Positions 8,678-17,967 are shown, counted from the stretch's first letter. The stretch is 64,000 bases of DNA from an uncultured Eggerthellaceae bacterium (GCA_944321455.1 CALULI010000006.1:186001-250000); one strand, 5' to 3'. Numbers and translations: made by a program. The notes: generated by a model not told the origin, from the sequence alone.

Positions 8678-9739
8678 TTAGAACTGACGCAAGAAACGCA
8701 TGTCGCCTTCAAGCAGCATACGCAGGTCAGGAACGTTATATTTCAGACATGCCACGCGCTCAACGCCAACGCCAAACGCGAAGCCCGAATACTCTTCAGG
8801 GTCAATGCCACACGCAACCAACACGTTAGGGTCAACCATGCCGCATCCCAGAATTTCCAGCCAACCGGTTCCCTTACAGAAACGGCAGCCTTCGCCATGA
8901 CAAATGCCACAACTAACGTCTACTTCTGCAGAAGGTTCCGTAAAGGGGAAATAGTGAGCACGGAAGCGCGTCTTGCGATCAGGGCCAAACATTTCCTTGC
9001 AGAAATATTCGAGCGTGCCCTTCAAATCACCGAAGGTAATACCTTTGTCCACAACCAAGCCTTCAATCTGGTTGAACTGGGGCAGATGGCTGGGGTCTGC
9101 TACGTCGCGACGATACACCTTGCCAGGGGCGATGATATAAATAGGAGGCTTTTGCTCTTCCATAACGTGAACCTGCACACCAGAAGTTTGGGTGCGCAGC
9201 AAAACGTCAGATTCGCCCTTAACTGCGCGATGACCGCCCGAACGGTCAACAACATAGAAGGTGTCCTGCATGCTGCGGCTTGGGTGATCAGCAGGAGCAT
9301 TGAGTGCCTCAAAGTTATAGAAGTCGGTTTCAACTTCTGGACCATGAGCAACCGAATAGCCAATGCCCAAAAAGATCTCTGCCACTTCTTCGGTAATACG
9401 CGTAATTAAGTGACGCGTACCCATCTGCTGAACGCGACCAGGAAGCGTGATATCAACCGCGCCTGCTTCCATGCTTGCTTCAAGTTCGGCCGTCTTCAGT
9501 TCGGCCTTTTTCGATTCCAGCGCCTCTTCGATTTCGTTGCGCGCTGCGTTAACCGTCTTGCCTACTTCGGCACGCTGATCAGCAGGAATCTGACCCATCG
9601 AACGAAGATAGGCCGTTAACGTGCCTGATTTGCCCACTACCTTGATGCGAATGTTATTCAAGGCATCGGAATCAGCGGCGCCTGCAATGGCATCCATCGT
9701 TTCGGTGCGAAGCGCCTGAATTTCTTCAACTACTGACAT
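8678..9739 (-). CDS. pheS: Phenylalanine-tRNA ligase alpha subunit
   Basis: Catalytic subunit of PheRS, 353 residues. The start chosen is MSVVEEIQALR, which has an AAAGGCG site 5 bp upstream. The frame stays open further upstream, but that stretch is the T-box terminator and antiterminator and should not be translated. Seen: the N-terminal coiled coil (about 1-90), class II motif 2 region (FTEPSAEVDVSCG), cysteines in CGICHGEGCRFCKGTGW that suggest a zinc site, and motif 3 GFAFGVGVERVACLKY near the C-terminus. Followed by pheT. Confidence 0.96.
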   Translation of the reverse strand: MSVVEEIQALRTETMDAIAGAADSDALNNIRIKVVGKSGTLTAYLRSMGQIPADQRAEVGKTVNAARNEIEEALESKKAELKTAELEASMEAGAVDITLPGRVQQMGTRHLITRITEEVAEIFLGIGYSVAHGPEVETDFYNFEALNAPADHPSRSMQDTFYVVDRSGGHRAVKGESDVLLRTQTSGVQVHVMEEQKPPIYIIAPGKVYRRDVADPSHLPQFNQIEGLVVDKGITFGDLKGTLEYFCKEMFGPDRKTRFRAHYFPFTEPSAEVDVSCGICHGEGCRFCKGTGWLEILGCGMVDPNVLVACGIDPEEYSGFAFGVGVERVACLKYNVPDLRMLLEGDMRFLRQF

Positions 9740-9760
9740 TGTTCGCCTTTCTTTACCTAC

Positions 9761-10180
9761 AAAAAAAGAGCCCTTCTCATCCTTACTTCCAAGGACGAGA
9801 AGGGCTCTCGCGGTACCACCCTGGTTGACGAAGTGCTGCACGATTGTGCAGGGCCTTCGCCCGCTCATGTTGCTCTGTTTCGGGAGCTCCCGATTCACCT
9901 ACTAACATCCGCAGAAAAGCCAGCATCCGTATGGCAGCTGCACGTGCGAGTTAAATTGCATCATGAGCATCTACCATCGCGCCTGCGCAAGCATTCAATC
10001 TGCCTTGCGTTCAATGAATTGCTGATGAAGGGAATCACAACGCGCGCTGCTAAGTCTTTTCAGCCCACCAACCACACGTGACACTTCGTCTTTGAGCGGC
10101 TATGCCCTTCGCAGACGTGGTGCCGTGTGTTTAGCTACGAGACTTTTCTCTGTAAACGGCGCTTGAGCGATGTGCTGTCT
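9761..10180 (-). promoter_or_regulatory. T-box riboswitch leader of pheST
   Basis: Read on the minus strand, the leader holds the near-universal T-box sequence AGGGTGGTACCGCG at 9822-9809. Right after it comes an 18-bp terminator stem, AGAGCCCTTCTCGTCCTT paired with AAGGATGAGAAGGGCTCT, and a run of seven T (9808-9761). The T-box sequence overlaps the 5' arm of the terminator, as expected for an antiterminator switch that reads uncharged tRNA. About 330 nt upstream form stem I and the other stems, including GGTTGGTGGGCTGAAAAG. Several UUC triplets are present, so the phenylalanine specifier is plausible, but I could not fold stem I well enough to choose one. The gene order makes tRNA-Phe the expected ligand. 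Confidence 0.93.
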
Positions 10181-10314
10181 TCGTCTTCGCATTTACTCAA
10201 GTGTCAGGGAGTATAACGCAAAAGAGGGGTTAATCGCTAGGGCTGAGCGCGAAACTCAACGAAAATTAACCACGCGCTAACATACGACGCAGGCAAACGG
10301 CTGGGATGAGCGAT

Positions 10315-10632
10315 TTAGTCAAACGAACGATAAAAGCAGGAGCGCTCACCCGTGTGGCAAGCGGGCCCCGCTGCGTTAACAAGGGCTAAAAGTGTGTCGG
10401 CATCGCAGTCGTAGCGCAACTCCACCAATTCTTGTGTGCTGCCCGACGTTTCGCCTTTATGCCACAATTCCTGCCTACTGCGCGACCAAAACCACGTGGT
10501 TTTTTGCTCAAGCGTCAAAGCAAGCGATTCTTCGTTCATCCAGGCCATCATCAGCACTTCTTTTGACGTGGCATCCTGAACAATGCACGGAATTAAACCG
10601 TCTGCGTTATAGGTAAGTGAAGCTATATCCAT
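10315..10632 (-). CDS. hisI: Phosphoribosyl-AMP cyclohydrolase
   Basis: Opens the purine ring of PR-AMP, the third step of histidine synthesis. The chosen start ([12 protein letters not shown]) has AAGGAG 7 bp upstream; a nearer ATG six bases before it sits on top of that site. The 105-residue product is the cyclohydrolase domain only. Metal ligands are visible in [12 protein letters not shown] and in [15 protein letters not shown]. There is no HisE pyrophosphohydrolase domain at the C-terminus, unlike the fused HisIE of enterobacteria. Last gene of the his operon, 78 bp after hisF across a repeat-containing spacer. Confidence 0.95.
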   Translation of the reverse strand: MDIASLTYNADGLIPCIVQDATSKEVLMMAWMNEESLALTLEQKTTWFWSRSRQELWHKGETSGSTQELVELRYDCDADTLLALVNAAGPACHTGERSCFYRSFD

Positions 10633-10662
10633 AAACATCTCCTTCACGCACAAGACAAAAGA

Positions 10663-10718
10663 CACCCACTACGGGCACGAATGCGCCTACCGAAAGTAAC
10701 AACGCACCCACTACAGGC
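10663..10718. repeat. Direct repeat in the hisF-hisI spacer
   Basis: ACACCCACTACGGGC (10663) and GCACCCACTACAGGC (10704) flank a related but degraded stretch between the hisF stop and the hisI start. Confidence 0.5.
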
Positions 10719-11475
10719 GGACAGGAATACCGCACGATGCCATGTATTCCTTCACTTCGCGAATAGTCAATTCGCCAAAATGGAAAACGCTTGCCGCAAG
10801 CACCGCATCCGCTTCGCCTTCAAGAATGCCTTCAGCGAAGTGCTCCAACTTGCCAACACCACCCGATGCAATAACGGGAATGTTGACCGCCCGTGCAACA
10901 GCGCGCGTCAGCGGAATATCGAAGCCGTCTTTGCTGCCATCGCGATCCATACTGGTCAGCAAAATTTCGCCCGCACCGCGCTTGGCTGCTTCGGCAGCCC
11001 ACTCAACCGCATCAATGCCCGTAGCCTTGCGACCACCGTGCACATAGACCTCCCACTTGTTGGGGTTGCCAGGTACCTGCTTAGCATCAATGGCGCACAG
11101 GATTGCCTGCGTGCCGAAAGCGGCGGCTGCCGTGGTGATCAAGGACGGATCTGCGATAGCGGCCGAATTGATAGACACCTTGTCCGCGCCTGCCGCAATC
11201 ATGGTACGGATATCATCAACCGACCTAAATCCGCCACCCACGCAATAAGGCAGGTGCAGCTCTTCGCTGGCGCGGCTTGCCATATCAACCGTGGTCTTGC
11301 GGCCATCGCTGGTAGCCGTGATGTCCAAAAAGATAACTTCATCGGCGCGTTGTTCGTCGTAGCGCTGAGCAAGTTCAATAGGATCGCCCGCATCGCGCAA
11401 GTTCACGAAGTTAACGCCTTTTACGACGCGACCATCTTTAACATCCATGCACGGAATAACGCGCTTAGTAAGCAT
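10711..11475 (-). CDS. hisF: Imidazole glycerol phosphate synthase, cyclase subunit
   Basis: TIM-barrel cyclase that, with HisH, converts PRFAR plus ammonia to imidazole glycerol phosphate and AICAR. The start chosen is [12 protein letters not shown], giving 254 residues, the normal length. Asp11 ([12 protein letters not shown]) and the second catalytic Asp in CAIDAKQ (about 130) are present, as are the phosphate-binding loops GGGFRS and ASGGVG. The reading frame is open upstream, but that stretch is the repeat-derived end of hisA. The hisF start lies 11 bp inside the end of hisA, so translation is probably coupled. Confidence 0.96.
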   Translation of the reverse strand: MLTKRVIPCMDVKDGRVVKGVNFVNLRDAGDPIELAQRYDEQRADEVIFLDITATSDGRKTTVDMASRASEELHLPYCVGGGFRSVDDIRTMIAAGADKVSINSAAIADPSLITTAAAAFGTQAILCAIDAKQVPGNPNKWEVYVHGGRKATGIDAVEWAAEAAKRGAGEILLTSMDRDGSKDGFDIPLTRAVARAVNIPVIASGGVGKLEHFAEGILEGEADAVLAASVFHFGELTIREVKEYMASCGIPVRL

Positions 11476-12340
11476 TACGGGCACCGCCCTCACAGGTACC
11501 ATCCGTGCGAACGCCACCCTCGCAAGCACCATCTTCGAAAAGACCATCCGCGCAGCCATCACCCATGCATTCGCCGCAGTGCTTGTCGCGCACAAAGCGT
11601 GCAATTACCTTGTTGGTAGCCGCATCACACTGTTCAAAGCCCTGCGCAACATTGAGAGTGCCCTCATACACAGCGCGTCCCGCAATAACACCTTCAATAT
11701 AGGCGGCCACTTCGCCTAACTGGGCAATGTCGTTGTTATTAGCAACGCCACCCGAAGCAATAACGGGGTGGCCAAAGATCTTGGCAATTTCAACATAGCG
11801 CTGGGTATCAATGCCAGTCTGCATGCCATCACGAGCAATATCGGTAAAGATGAGATGCTTAAAGCCCATCTTGCCCACTTCAGCAATCAGCTCTTCCGCA
11901 GGAACACCCGCACCTTCGCGCCAGCCCTCAACAGCCACTTCGCCATCTTTGGCATCAATGCCTGCTGCCAGTAAGTCACCATACTGCGCAAGTGCTTCCT
12001 TGGCGAAGTCCCGATTGGCAACCAGCGCCGTTCCCAACACCACGCGCGAAACGCCCGCATCATAGAGACGCTTGATGGTGTCCAAGCTGCGAATGCCACC
12101 ACCAACTTCAACCTTGAGGAAGGTGCCATCCAAAATGCGCTCGATGGTTTCAATGTTTTCAGGAGTTCCCGTACGCGCACCATCCAGGTCAACCACGTGA
12201 ATCCAACGCGCACCTGCTCGCTCAAATTCACGCGCCTGCGCTACAGGATCATCGTTATAGATAGTTACGGCGTCGTAGTCGCCTTTTGCTAAGCGAACCA
12301 CCTTGCCGCCAAGAATATCAATTGCTGGTAGAAGTTCCAT
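11465..12340 (-). CDS. hisA: ProFAR isomerase (HisA) with a Cys/Gly-rich C-terminal extension
   Basis: Isomerises ProFAR to PRFAR on a TIM barrel. Catalytic Asp8 ([15 protein letters not shown]) and the second Asp ([15 protein letters not shown], about 128) are present, with EVGGGIRS and IASGGV phosphate loops. The fold should end near residue 245. Here the chain runs to 291 residues, adding about 45 rich in Cys, Gly and Asp ([26 protein letters not shown]). The matching DNA is a 15-bp imperfect tandem repeat, so the tail looks like a repeat expansion that removed the old stop. CxxC pairs could bind metal, but I infer no function. It overlaps hisF by 11 bp. Confidence 0.93.
   Translation of the reverse strand: MELLPAIDILGGKVVRLAKGDYDAVTIYNDDPVAQAREFERAGARWIHVVDLDGARTGTPENIETIERILDGTFLKVEVGGGIRSLDTIKRLYDAGVSRVVLGTALVANRDFAKEALAQYGDLLAAGIDAKDGEVAVEGWREGAGVPAEELIAEVGKMGFKHLIFTDIARDGMQTGIDTQRYVEIAKIFGHPVIASGGVANNNDIAQLGEVAAYIEGVIAGRAVYEGTLNVAQGFEQCDAATNKVIARFVRDKHCGECMGDGCADGLFEDGACEGGVRTDGTCEGGARNAY
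11470..11572. repeat. 15-bp imperfect tandem repeat in the 3' end of hisA
   Basis: Plus-strand units such as CGTGCGAACGCCACC, CTCGCAAGCACCATC, TTCGAAAAGACCATC and CGCGCAGCCATCACC follow each other in register. They encode the extra C-terminal residues of HisA and resemble the units in the aroE 3' end. Confidence 0.75.
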
Positions 12341-12382
12341 GTCTATCCTTTTCTGCTTGGTGTCATCTCAGATTTGCCTCGT

Positions 12383-12415
12383 ATCATTTCAGATGAAAGT
12401 GTCATCTGAAATGAT
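12383..12415. other. 13-bp inverted repeat between hisH and hisA
   Basis: ATCATTTCAGATG and its exact complement CATCTGAAATGAT surround a 7-nt loop. A third related copy, GTCATCTCAGAT, lies just before (12362-12373). No T-run follows on either strand, so it is more likely an mRNA-stability or operator element than a terminator. Confidence 0.7.
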
Positions 12416-12449
12416 CTGCTTAGCGGTCTCTCAGACGATCACAATCTTC

Positions 12450-13109
12450 TTAGCCGCGTGCACTCCTGACAATGTTCAAAAAGTTTTTCAGTACGCATGC
12501 TCCTGCATCGGAGGATTTTTCTGGGTGAAATTGCACGCCATAAATCCACGTTCCCACGCGAACAACACTGGGAAATGTAATAGAGTGCGTAGTTGTTGCC
12601 ACAGTATATTCGTTTTCGGGAGCACAGAAGCTATGCGTGAAGTAGAAGTATTCGCCTGGTTTAATGCCTGCTAAAAGAGGGCACGTATCTTCAATGTTTG
12701 TGCTATCAAATTCAATTGAATTCCATCCCACGTGCGGAATCTTATAGCGCTTGCCCTGTGCGTCAGTTTCAGGCAAACGGTCAACCACACCAGAAATAAT
12801 GCCTAAGCCGCTTGGGTTAGTACCCGCATCAGAACCTTCGGCACCTTCGCTAAACAAGAGATGCTCCCCCAAACAGATGCCCAAAAAGGGAACGTCGCGT
12901 GAAAGCGCATCACGAATGGCTGCCATCTGCCCCGTAGCTTGCATGGTGTCGGATGCGTCCTTAAACGCGCCAACGCCGGGCAGGACAATAGCGTCTGCCT
13001 GAGCAATTACCGCAGGATCATCCGTAATCGCAGCATCGCCACCAACACCGCGCAAACCGCGCTCGACGCTTTTCAGGTTTCCCTTGCAATAATCAACCAC
13101 CGCAATCAT
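12450..13109 (-). CDS. hisH: Imidazole glycerol phosphate synthase, glutamine amidotransferase subunit
   Basis: Class I amidotransferase that feeds ammonia to HisF. The start MIAVVDYCKGNLKSVERGL gives 219 residues, slightly long but normal. Visible: oxyanion region PGVGAF, nucleophile Cys in GICLGEHLLFSEG (most homologues have GICLGMQ, so two neighbouring residues are changed), and the His-Glu of the triad in GVQFHPEKSS. It starts 4 bp after hisB and is followed by a 109-bp spacer with a perfect inverted repeat before hisA. Confidence 0.95.
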   Translation of the reverse strand: MIAVVDYCKGNLKSVERGLRGVGGDAAITDDPAVIAQADAIVLPGVGAFKDASDTMQATGQMAAIRDALSRDVPFLGICLGEHLLFSEGAEGSDAGTNPSGLGIISGVVDRLPETDAQGKRYKIPHVGWNSIEFDSTNIEDTCPLLAGIKPGEYFYFTHSFCAPENEYTVATTTHSITFPSVVRVGTWIYGVQFHPEKSSDAGACVLKNFLNIVRSARG

Positions 13110-13113
13110 TGCG

Positions 13114-13713
13114 CTACAGAACCCCCTTCGTGGAAGGAAGCGCTTCAGCAGTGCGTGGATTAATTTCGAGCGCAGCGCACAGGGCACGACCTGTTGCCTT
13201 AAAGCATGCCTCAATAACATGGTGAGCGTTTTCGCCCGCAAATTCATGAAGGTGGAGGGTTATCTGCGCATTGGTGGCCAACGCAATAAAGAATTCCTTA
13301 GCAAGCGAAGTATCAAAGACACCCAGCATGCAAGGGGCAACATCCACAGCATAGTGAAGCTGTCCGCGACCCGACACATCAACGGCAGCCATAATCAGCG
13401 CTTCATCCATTGCAATAGAAGGAGAAGCGAAGCGCACAATGCCACGCTTGTCCCCCATGGCCTGGGCAAACGCTTGACCCAGCACAATACCCACGTCCTC
13501 AACCGTGTGGTGAGCATCAACGTGCAAATCCCCCGTTGCCTTGACAGTCAGATCAAACAGACCGTGGCGACCAAATGCCTCTAACATGTGGTCGAAAAAA
13601 CCCACGCCCGTATCAATATCCGTCACACCCGTACCATCAAGGTTCAGGTCAACCATAATCTTTGTTTCTTTGGTTTCACGTTCAACATGAGCGCAACGAT
13701 TCTGTGAAGCCAT
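13114..13713 (-). CDS. hisB: Imidazoleglycerol-phosphate dehydratase
   Basis: Dehydrates imidazole glycerol phosphate to imidazole acetol phosphate. The 199-residue product is the monofunctional form: the N-terminal histidinol-phosphatase domain of enteric HisB is missing. Manganese-binding motifs are seen in GFFDHMLEAFGRHG, DLHVDAHHTVEDVGI and HHVIEACFKATGRAL. An AAGGAA site precedes the ATG. Located between hisC and hisH. Confidence 0.96.
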   Translation of the reverse strand: MASQNRCAHVERETKETKIMVDLNLDGTGVTDIDTGVGFFDHMLEAFGRHGLFDLTVKATGDLHVDAHHTVEDVGIVLGQAFAQAMGDKRGIVRFASPSIAMDEALIMAAVDVSGRGQLHYAVDVAPCMLGVFDTSLAKEFFIALATNAQITLHLHEFAGENAHHVIEACFKATGRALCAALEINPRTAEALPSTKGVL

Positions 13714-13758
13714 TGCCCATTCCTTTCTTGGGTGAGACGCCTTAGTGAAGTGGGCGCC

Positions 13759-14826
13759 TTAGCGCTGCTGCAAAATTTCTTTTAGCGTATCAAAGAAAAT
13801 ACGATTTTCTTCAGGCGTTCCAATGGAAACTCGCAAACAGTTCTCCAGCATCGGTGCATGCGAGAAATCACGCACCAAAACACCCTTGTCGTAGAGCTTC
13901 TGCCAAATTTCATCGGCGCCTTCAAGACGAACCAAGACAAAGTTTGCATCCGAATCAAACGCTTCTACTCCGTCAAGACTACGCAGGCGCTCAAGCAAAA
14001 GATCACGCTCAGCAATAATTTCGTCAATCTCTTGCTCAAAGACCGCACGGTTACGATACACCACGCACGCGATTGCCTGCGAAACAGCGTCAACCGAATA
14101 GGGCTGACGCACTTTGATAAATTCCGTAATCACTTCAGGATGAGCGAAGATATATCCCAAACGCACGCCCGCCAAGCTATACGCCTTGGAGAAGGTGTGC
14201 AAAATGACCAAGTTCTTGTGCTTTTTTAAAAGCGGCAGCACCGTGCAACGTGAAAATTCAGAATACGCTTCGTCAATCATGACAAGCGCATCGGTTGCCT
14301 CAAGCAAGCGCTCTACGAAGTCTTCGCTTATCACCTTGCCCGTTGGATTGTTGGGGCTAGTCAAAATTACGTAGTCAATGTCGCCCTGAGAAACGCGATT
14401 GATCACGGCATCTTCATCAACATCAAAGGTATCCGTACGCGCCACGTTAACCACATCGGTGCCCGTCAGATACGCATTGGCCTCATAGACCGAAAACGCA
14501 GGAGGCACGTTAAGCATGGTGCGACCTGGACCACCCCACGCAAGCGCAATGTTAAACAGCAGCTCATCGCCGCCGTTGCCTAAAATAACCCAGTCGCGCG
14601 TAAGGCCGTTAGCCTGCGCAATCATATCGCGCAGTTCGTTGCCTAACGGATCTGGATAGCGATTCAGCGCAACAGCACTAATCTCTTCGCTAATTTCCTG
14701 GCGAAGGGCTTCGGGCACATTGCGCGGGTTTTCGTTAGCCGAAAGATACTCATCGGCGGGAAGATACTTGGGGTCATACGGCACAATATTTGCCAAGCGT
14801 GGCTGAGAAGAACGCACGGTATCCAT
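13759..14826 (-). CDS. hisC: Histidinol-phosphate aminotransferase
   Basis: PLP-dependent class I/II aminotransferase making histidinol phosphate. It has 355 residues, standard for HisC. The PLP lysine is in LHTFSKAYSLAGVRLGYIF (about residue 215); other landmarks are NENPRN near the N-terminus, the substrate-loop GNGGDELL, and SPNNPTG. A GGAGGAG site precedes the ATG, which lies 2 bp after hisD. Confidence 0.96.
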   Translation of the reverse strand: MDTVRSSQPRLANIVPYDPKYLPADEYLSANENPRNVPEALRQEISEEISAVALNRYPDPLGNELRDMIAQANGLTRDWVILGNGGDELLFNIALAWGGPGRTMLNVPPAFSVYEANAYLTGTDVVNVARTDTFDVDEDAVINRVSQGDIDYVILTSPNNPTGKVISEDFVERLLEATDALVMIDEAYSEFSRCTVLPLLKKHKNLVILHTFSKAYSLAGVRLGYIFAHPEVITEFIKVRQPYSVDAVSQAIACVVYRNRAVFEQEIDEIIAERDLLLERLRSLDGVEAFDSDANFVLVRLEGADEIWQKLYDKGVLVRDFSHAPMLENCLRVSIGTPEENRIFFDTLKEILQQR

Positions 14827-14828
14827 GG

Positions 14829-16154
14829 TTACTCCTCCACTTCTCGCGCAACGCCTTCAACGCTACCCTGTTTAGCCAGCTCGCGGCGCAGGCGAACGCT
14901 TTGAGCGTGCGCCCAAAGGCCTTCGTGATCGGCGATGGTGATAATAGCTTCAGCATCATTGAGCAACGCCTGAGGCGAATACTGAATGACGCTTGATTTC
15001 TTGATGAATTCATCGACCGAAAGCGGGGACGAAAAACGTGCCGTACCACCCGTTGGCAAGGTGTGATTAGGACCTGCGACGTAGTCTCCCACCGCCTCTG
15101 GCGTCCATTCGCCCATAAAAATTGCACCCGCATGACGAATAGAACCCAAAAGCTCCATTGCATGAGGAAGATGCAGCTCGAGGTGTTCAGGAGCGATAAC
15201 GTTGACCGTTTCAAGAGCTGCATCCATGGTGGGACACACAATAATGATGCCCTTGTCGCGCAGCGATGCCGTGGTAATTTCAGCGCGTGCCGAATTAACC
15301 ATGTGCGCGTCAATAGCCTTTTCAACCGCATCAGCATATGCGGTACTAAAGGTAACCAGATAGCAGCTTGCCAGCGGATCGTGTTCGGCTTGCGCCATCA
15401 GGTCAATGGCCACCATTTCAGGAAGCGCTGTTTCGTCAGCCACCACACACACTTCGGAAGGACCCGCAATCATGTCAATGCCCACGTCACCCGAAACCAG
15501 CTTTTTAGCGGCAGCAACAAAGGCGTTACCAGGACCCGTAATTTTATCGACCGCCTTGATGGATTCGGTGCCATAGGCAAGAGCGGCAATAGCTTGAGCG
15601 CCGCCAGCGGAATAGATTTCGGTCACGCCCGCAATGCGGCATGCTTCCAAGATAGCAGGATCAAGGCTGCCATCCTTGGTAGGCGGCGTCACGCACACAA
15701 TGCGCTTTACGCCTGCAACTGAAGCAGGGATTGCGTTCATCAATACCGAAGAAGGATAGAGCGCACGGCCACCAGGAACATAAATACCGACCGAATCAAG
15801 AGGCTCTACCTTAGCGCCAACCAGCGCACCGTCTTCGCGCAGCGCAAACCAACCCTGCTGCTTTTGGCGCTCGTGAAAATCACGAATCTGATGAGCAGCA
15901 TGATCAAGCGCTTTGGCCACCTGCGGGTCAACGTTGGTCAGGGCCTCATCAATAGCAGCCTGGCTAACGCGAAAGTCTTGAAGGTCCACCCCATCAAAAC
16001 GCAAGGTGTAGTCGCGCAGGGCAGCATCGCCCTTGGTGCGCACTTCAGCAATAATATCGGTAGCTGCCTTGAGCGCATCAGCATTAAACGCGCTGGTGCG
16101 GTTAAGCAGGGATTCTTCAAATACTTGATTAGGCGCCAGTTCAATTCGTCTCAT
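14829..16154 (-). CDS. hisD: Histidinol dehydrogenase
   Basis: Zinc- and NAD-dependent enzyme oxidising histidinol to histidine in two steps. The 441-residue length is typical. Seen: [78 protein letters not shown], covering the zinc- and NAD-binding regions. Its ATG overlaps the stop of the upstream hisZG gene by one base (TAATG), indicating coupled translation. Confidence 0.97.
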   Translation of the reverse strand: MRRIELAPNQVFEESLLNRTSAFNADALKAATDIIAEVRTKGDAALRDYTLRFDGVDLQDFRVSQAAIDEALTNVDPQVAKALDHAAHQIRDFHERQKQQGWFALREDGALVGAKVEPLDSVGIYVPGGRALYPSSVLMNAIPASVAGVKRIVCVTPPTKDGSLDPAILEACRIAGVTEIYSAGGAQAIAALAYGTESIKAVDKITGPGNAFVAAAKKLVSGDVGIDMIAGPSEVCVVADETALPEMVAIDLMAQAEHDPLASCYLVTFSTAYADAVEKAIDAHMVNSARAEITTASLRDKGIIIVCPTMDAALETVNVIAPEHLELHLPHAMELLGSIRHAGAIFMGEWTPEAVGDYVAGPNHTLPTGGTARFSSPLSVDEFIKKSSVIQYSPQALLNDAEAIITIADHEGLWAHAQSVRLRRELAKQGSVEGVAREVEE

Positions 16155-17773
16155 TATTGTTCTTTCTCCTTAACACATTGCAGCAAGGTGTTAGCCAGCT
16201 GGCCCACCTGTGGGTTTGTTCTAAAGGAACAGGGGTTAGCGAAGAAGCGCGCCGTTGAGGAAAGCACTTCATCAACCACCACTAAGTTATTTTCGCGCAA
16301 GGTGGTTCCCGTTGCCGTGATATCCACAATACGTTCAGCCATGCCCGTAATAGGACCCAGCTCAATATTGCCATGAAGCTGCACGATTTCTACCTGCATA
16401 CCAATTTTGTCGAAGTACGAACGGGTGATGCGGGGATACTTCGTTGCAATACGGATGGATCCCAAGCTGCGATAGCGCTGCTCCACCACTTCGGTGGTGC
16501 CTGCCGATTCTGCCACCACAAAGCGGCAGCCGCCAAACTTCAGATCGGCAAGTTCAACCACATCAGGCGATGCTTCCAAAAGCGAATCTTCGCCGCAGAT
16601 GCCGCAGTCCGCAGCACCTAACGCCACAAAGATAGGCGCATCGGTTGGACGCACAATAATGTATTCCACGTCCTTATTGCGAAACATCAGAGTGCGGCCA
16701 GGATCTTCTAAGTCAGACACATCAAGGCCTGCTTCGCGAAGAGCATTGACAGCACCTTCGTTAAGAGAGCCTTTGGGAACCGCAATACGCAGCGGACGAT
16801 CAACCTGAGGCGTTGAAAGCGCCTCCATCACCTGTTCAAGATAAAACGCAAAGCCTGCAGAAGGAATGGCTTCTGCGCCATACGCCGCTAAAAGGTTGTC
16901 GTAGCGGCCACCTGAGCCAAGGGGAGAACCCAGCCCTGGCGCATATGCCTCAAACACAATGCCCGTGTAGTAGTCAAACGAGCTCATAACCGAAAAGTCA
17001 ATCAAGAGCGCATCAGCAAGACCCTGATCAACCAGCAGATTGTAGGTTTCTTCCAGATCATCAATGCCCTGCGTGCAGCCAAGAGGCTCCAGCATAGAGC
17101 GCATGGCCTGTATGGCATCGCGACCACCGCGCAAACGCGGCAGATTATAGATTGCCTGCGCAATTGCCTCTTGGGCCTCGCCCGATGAAACAAGCTCATC
17201 CAAATCCACATAATTGGAGTTGTGGAAGGCCTGCAAAACGCCTGATTTCCACTCTTGCGATGCCTGCGAAAGATCAAGCAGGTCGCGCAAAACGCGTGCA
17301 GAACCCAAAGCAATCTTGAAGGTCTTGAGACCACATTCGTTTAAGGCCTGAGCAAGCAAGCCGACCATTTCGGCATCTGCCTGAGCGCCTGCCGCACCAA
17401 TACATTCAATACCAATCTGGGTAATTTCGCGCGCGGATGCTTCCGTTGCATTTTCGCGAAACACGCGCTGTGTATAGCGAAGACGCAGCGGCAAAGTGGC
17501 AGCAGCAAGGCGCGTTGCGCACATGCGCGCTACCTGCATGGTTACGTCAGGGCGCATAGCCAAGAGGTCACCATGAGAATCAAAGAACTTAAACGGAGCT
17601 TCAGGAACATGACCGCCCGCTTCCATCACGTCAAGCACTTCAAGTGTTGGCGTTTCAATAGGGCGGTAGCCGTGCTGGCTAAAACATTCTTGGACGCGAG
17701 AGGTTAGTTTTTCGCGAACGAGCGCCTCGTCACCCATCACATCGCGAAAGCCAACTGGTGTCGTGAAATTCAT
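16154..17773 (-). CDS. hisZG: Fused HisZ-HisG: ATP phosphoribosyltransferase regulatory and catalytic subunits in one chain
   Basis: One 539-residue reading frame. Residues 1 to about 325 are a HisRS-like HisZ (TTPVGFRDVMGDEALVREKL; RPDVTMQVARM; TQRVFRENA; SFDYYTGIVFEAYAPG; GSGGRYDNLLAAYG). From about 330 (PLRIAVPKGSLNEGAVNALREAG) to the end is a short-form HisG (RPTDAPIFVALGAADCGICGEDSL; ATKYPRITRSYFD; the PRPP loop VDITATGTTLREN). Short-form HisG needs HisZ for activity and allosteric inhibition by histidine, and the two are normally separate proteins of a hetero-octamer. No stop or frameshift separates the parts. The start MNFTTPVG follows AAGGAAGG. First gene of the his operon. Confidence 0.95.
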   Translation of the reverse strand: MNFTTPVGFRDVMGDEALVREKLTSRVQECFSQHGYRPIETPTLEVLDVMEAGGHVPEAPFKFFDSHGDLLAMRPDVTMQVARMCATRLAAATLPLRLRYTQRVFRENATEASAREITQIGIECIGAAGAQADAEMVGLLAQALNECGLKTFKIALGSARVLRDLLDLSQASQEWKSGVLQAFHNSNYVDLDELVSSGEAQEAIAQAIYNLPRLRGGRDAIQAMRSMLEPLGCTQGIDDLEETYNLLVDQGLADALLIDFSVMSSFDYYTGIVFEAYAPGLGSPLGSGGRYDNLLAAYGAEAIPSAGFAFYLEQVMEALSTPQVDRPLRIAVPKGSLNEGAVNALREAGLDVSDLEDPGRTLMFRNKDVEYIIVRPTDAPIFVALGAADCGICGEDSLLEASPDVVELADLKFGGCRFVVAESAGTTEVVEQRYRSLGSIRIATKYPRITRSYFDKIGMQVEIVQLHGNIELGPITGMAERIVDITATGTTLRENNLVVVDEVLSSTARFFANPCSFRTNPQVGQLANTLLQCVKEKEQ

Positions 17774-17820
17774 AACCCTTCCTTCTCTTCGACGTTTCTC
17801 TTCGACTCTCATCTAAAAGC

Positions 17821-17838
17821 GTGATACCTATCATAGCG
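17821..17838. promoter_or_regulatory. TGATACCTATCA dyad upstream of hisZG
   Basis: TGATA-CC-TATCA at 17822-17833 overlaps a possible leftward -10 (TATGAT). A second TACCTATCA copy is at 17951, and related copies lie upstream of the NSS transporter gene. Possible regulator site; inference. Confidence 0.35.
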
Positions 17839-17967
17839 TTTTTTCAACGCTTCGTGGTTGATCACTTTATCACAGTAGAGAACTAAAGCAAGCGCACCAC
17901 GCCTTTCACCGCAGTGATTTTCACGGTTTGTTCACGTTTAACGATTCTTTTACCTATCACGGCTATC

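Noticed and set aside
9740-9898. A 53-codon upstream extension of the pheS reading frame
   Set aside because: The stretch is the T-box terminator and antiterminator; the true start has its own ribosome site at 9739.
10681-11619. Long plus-strand frame opposite hisF
   Set aside because: Antisense shadow: hisF on the minus strand has all family motifs.
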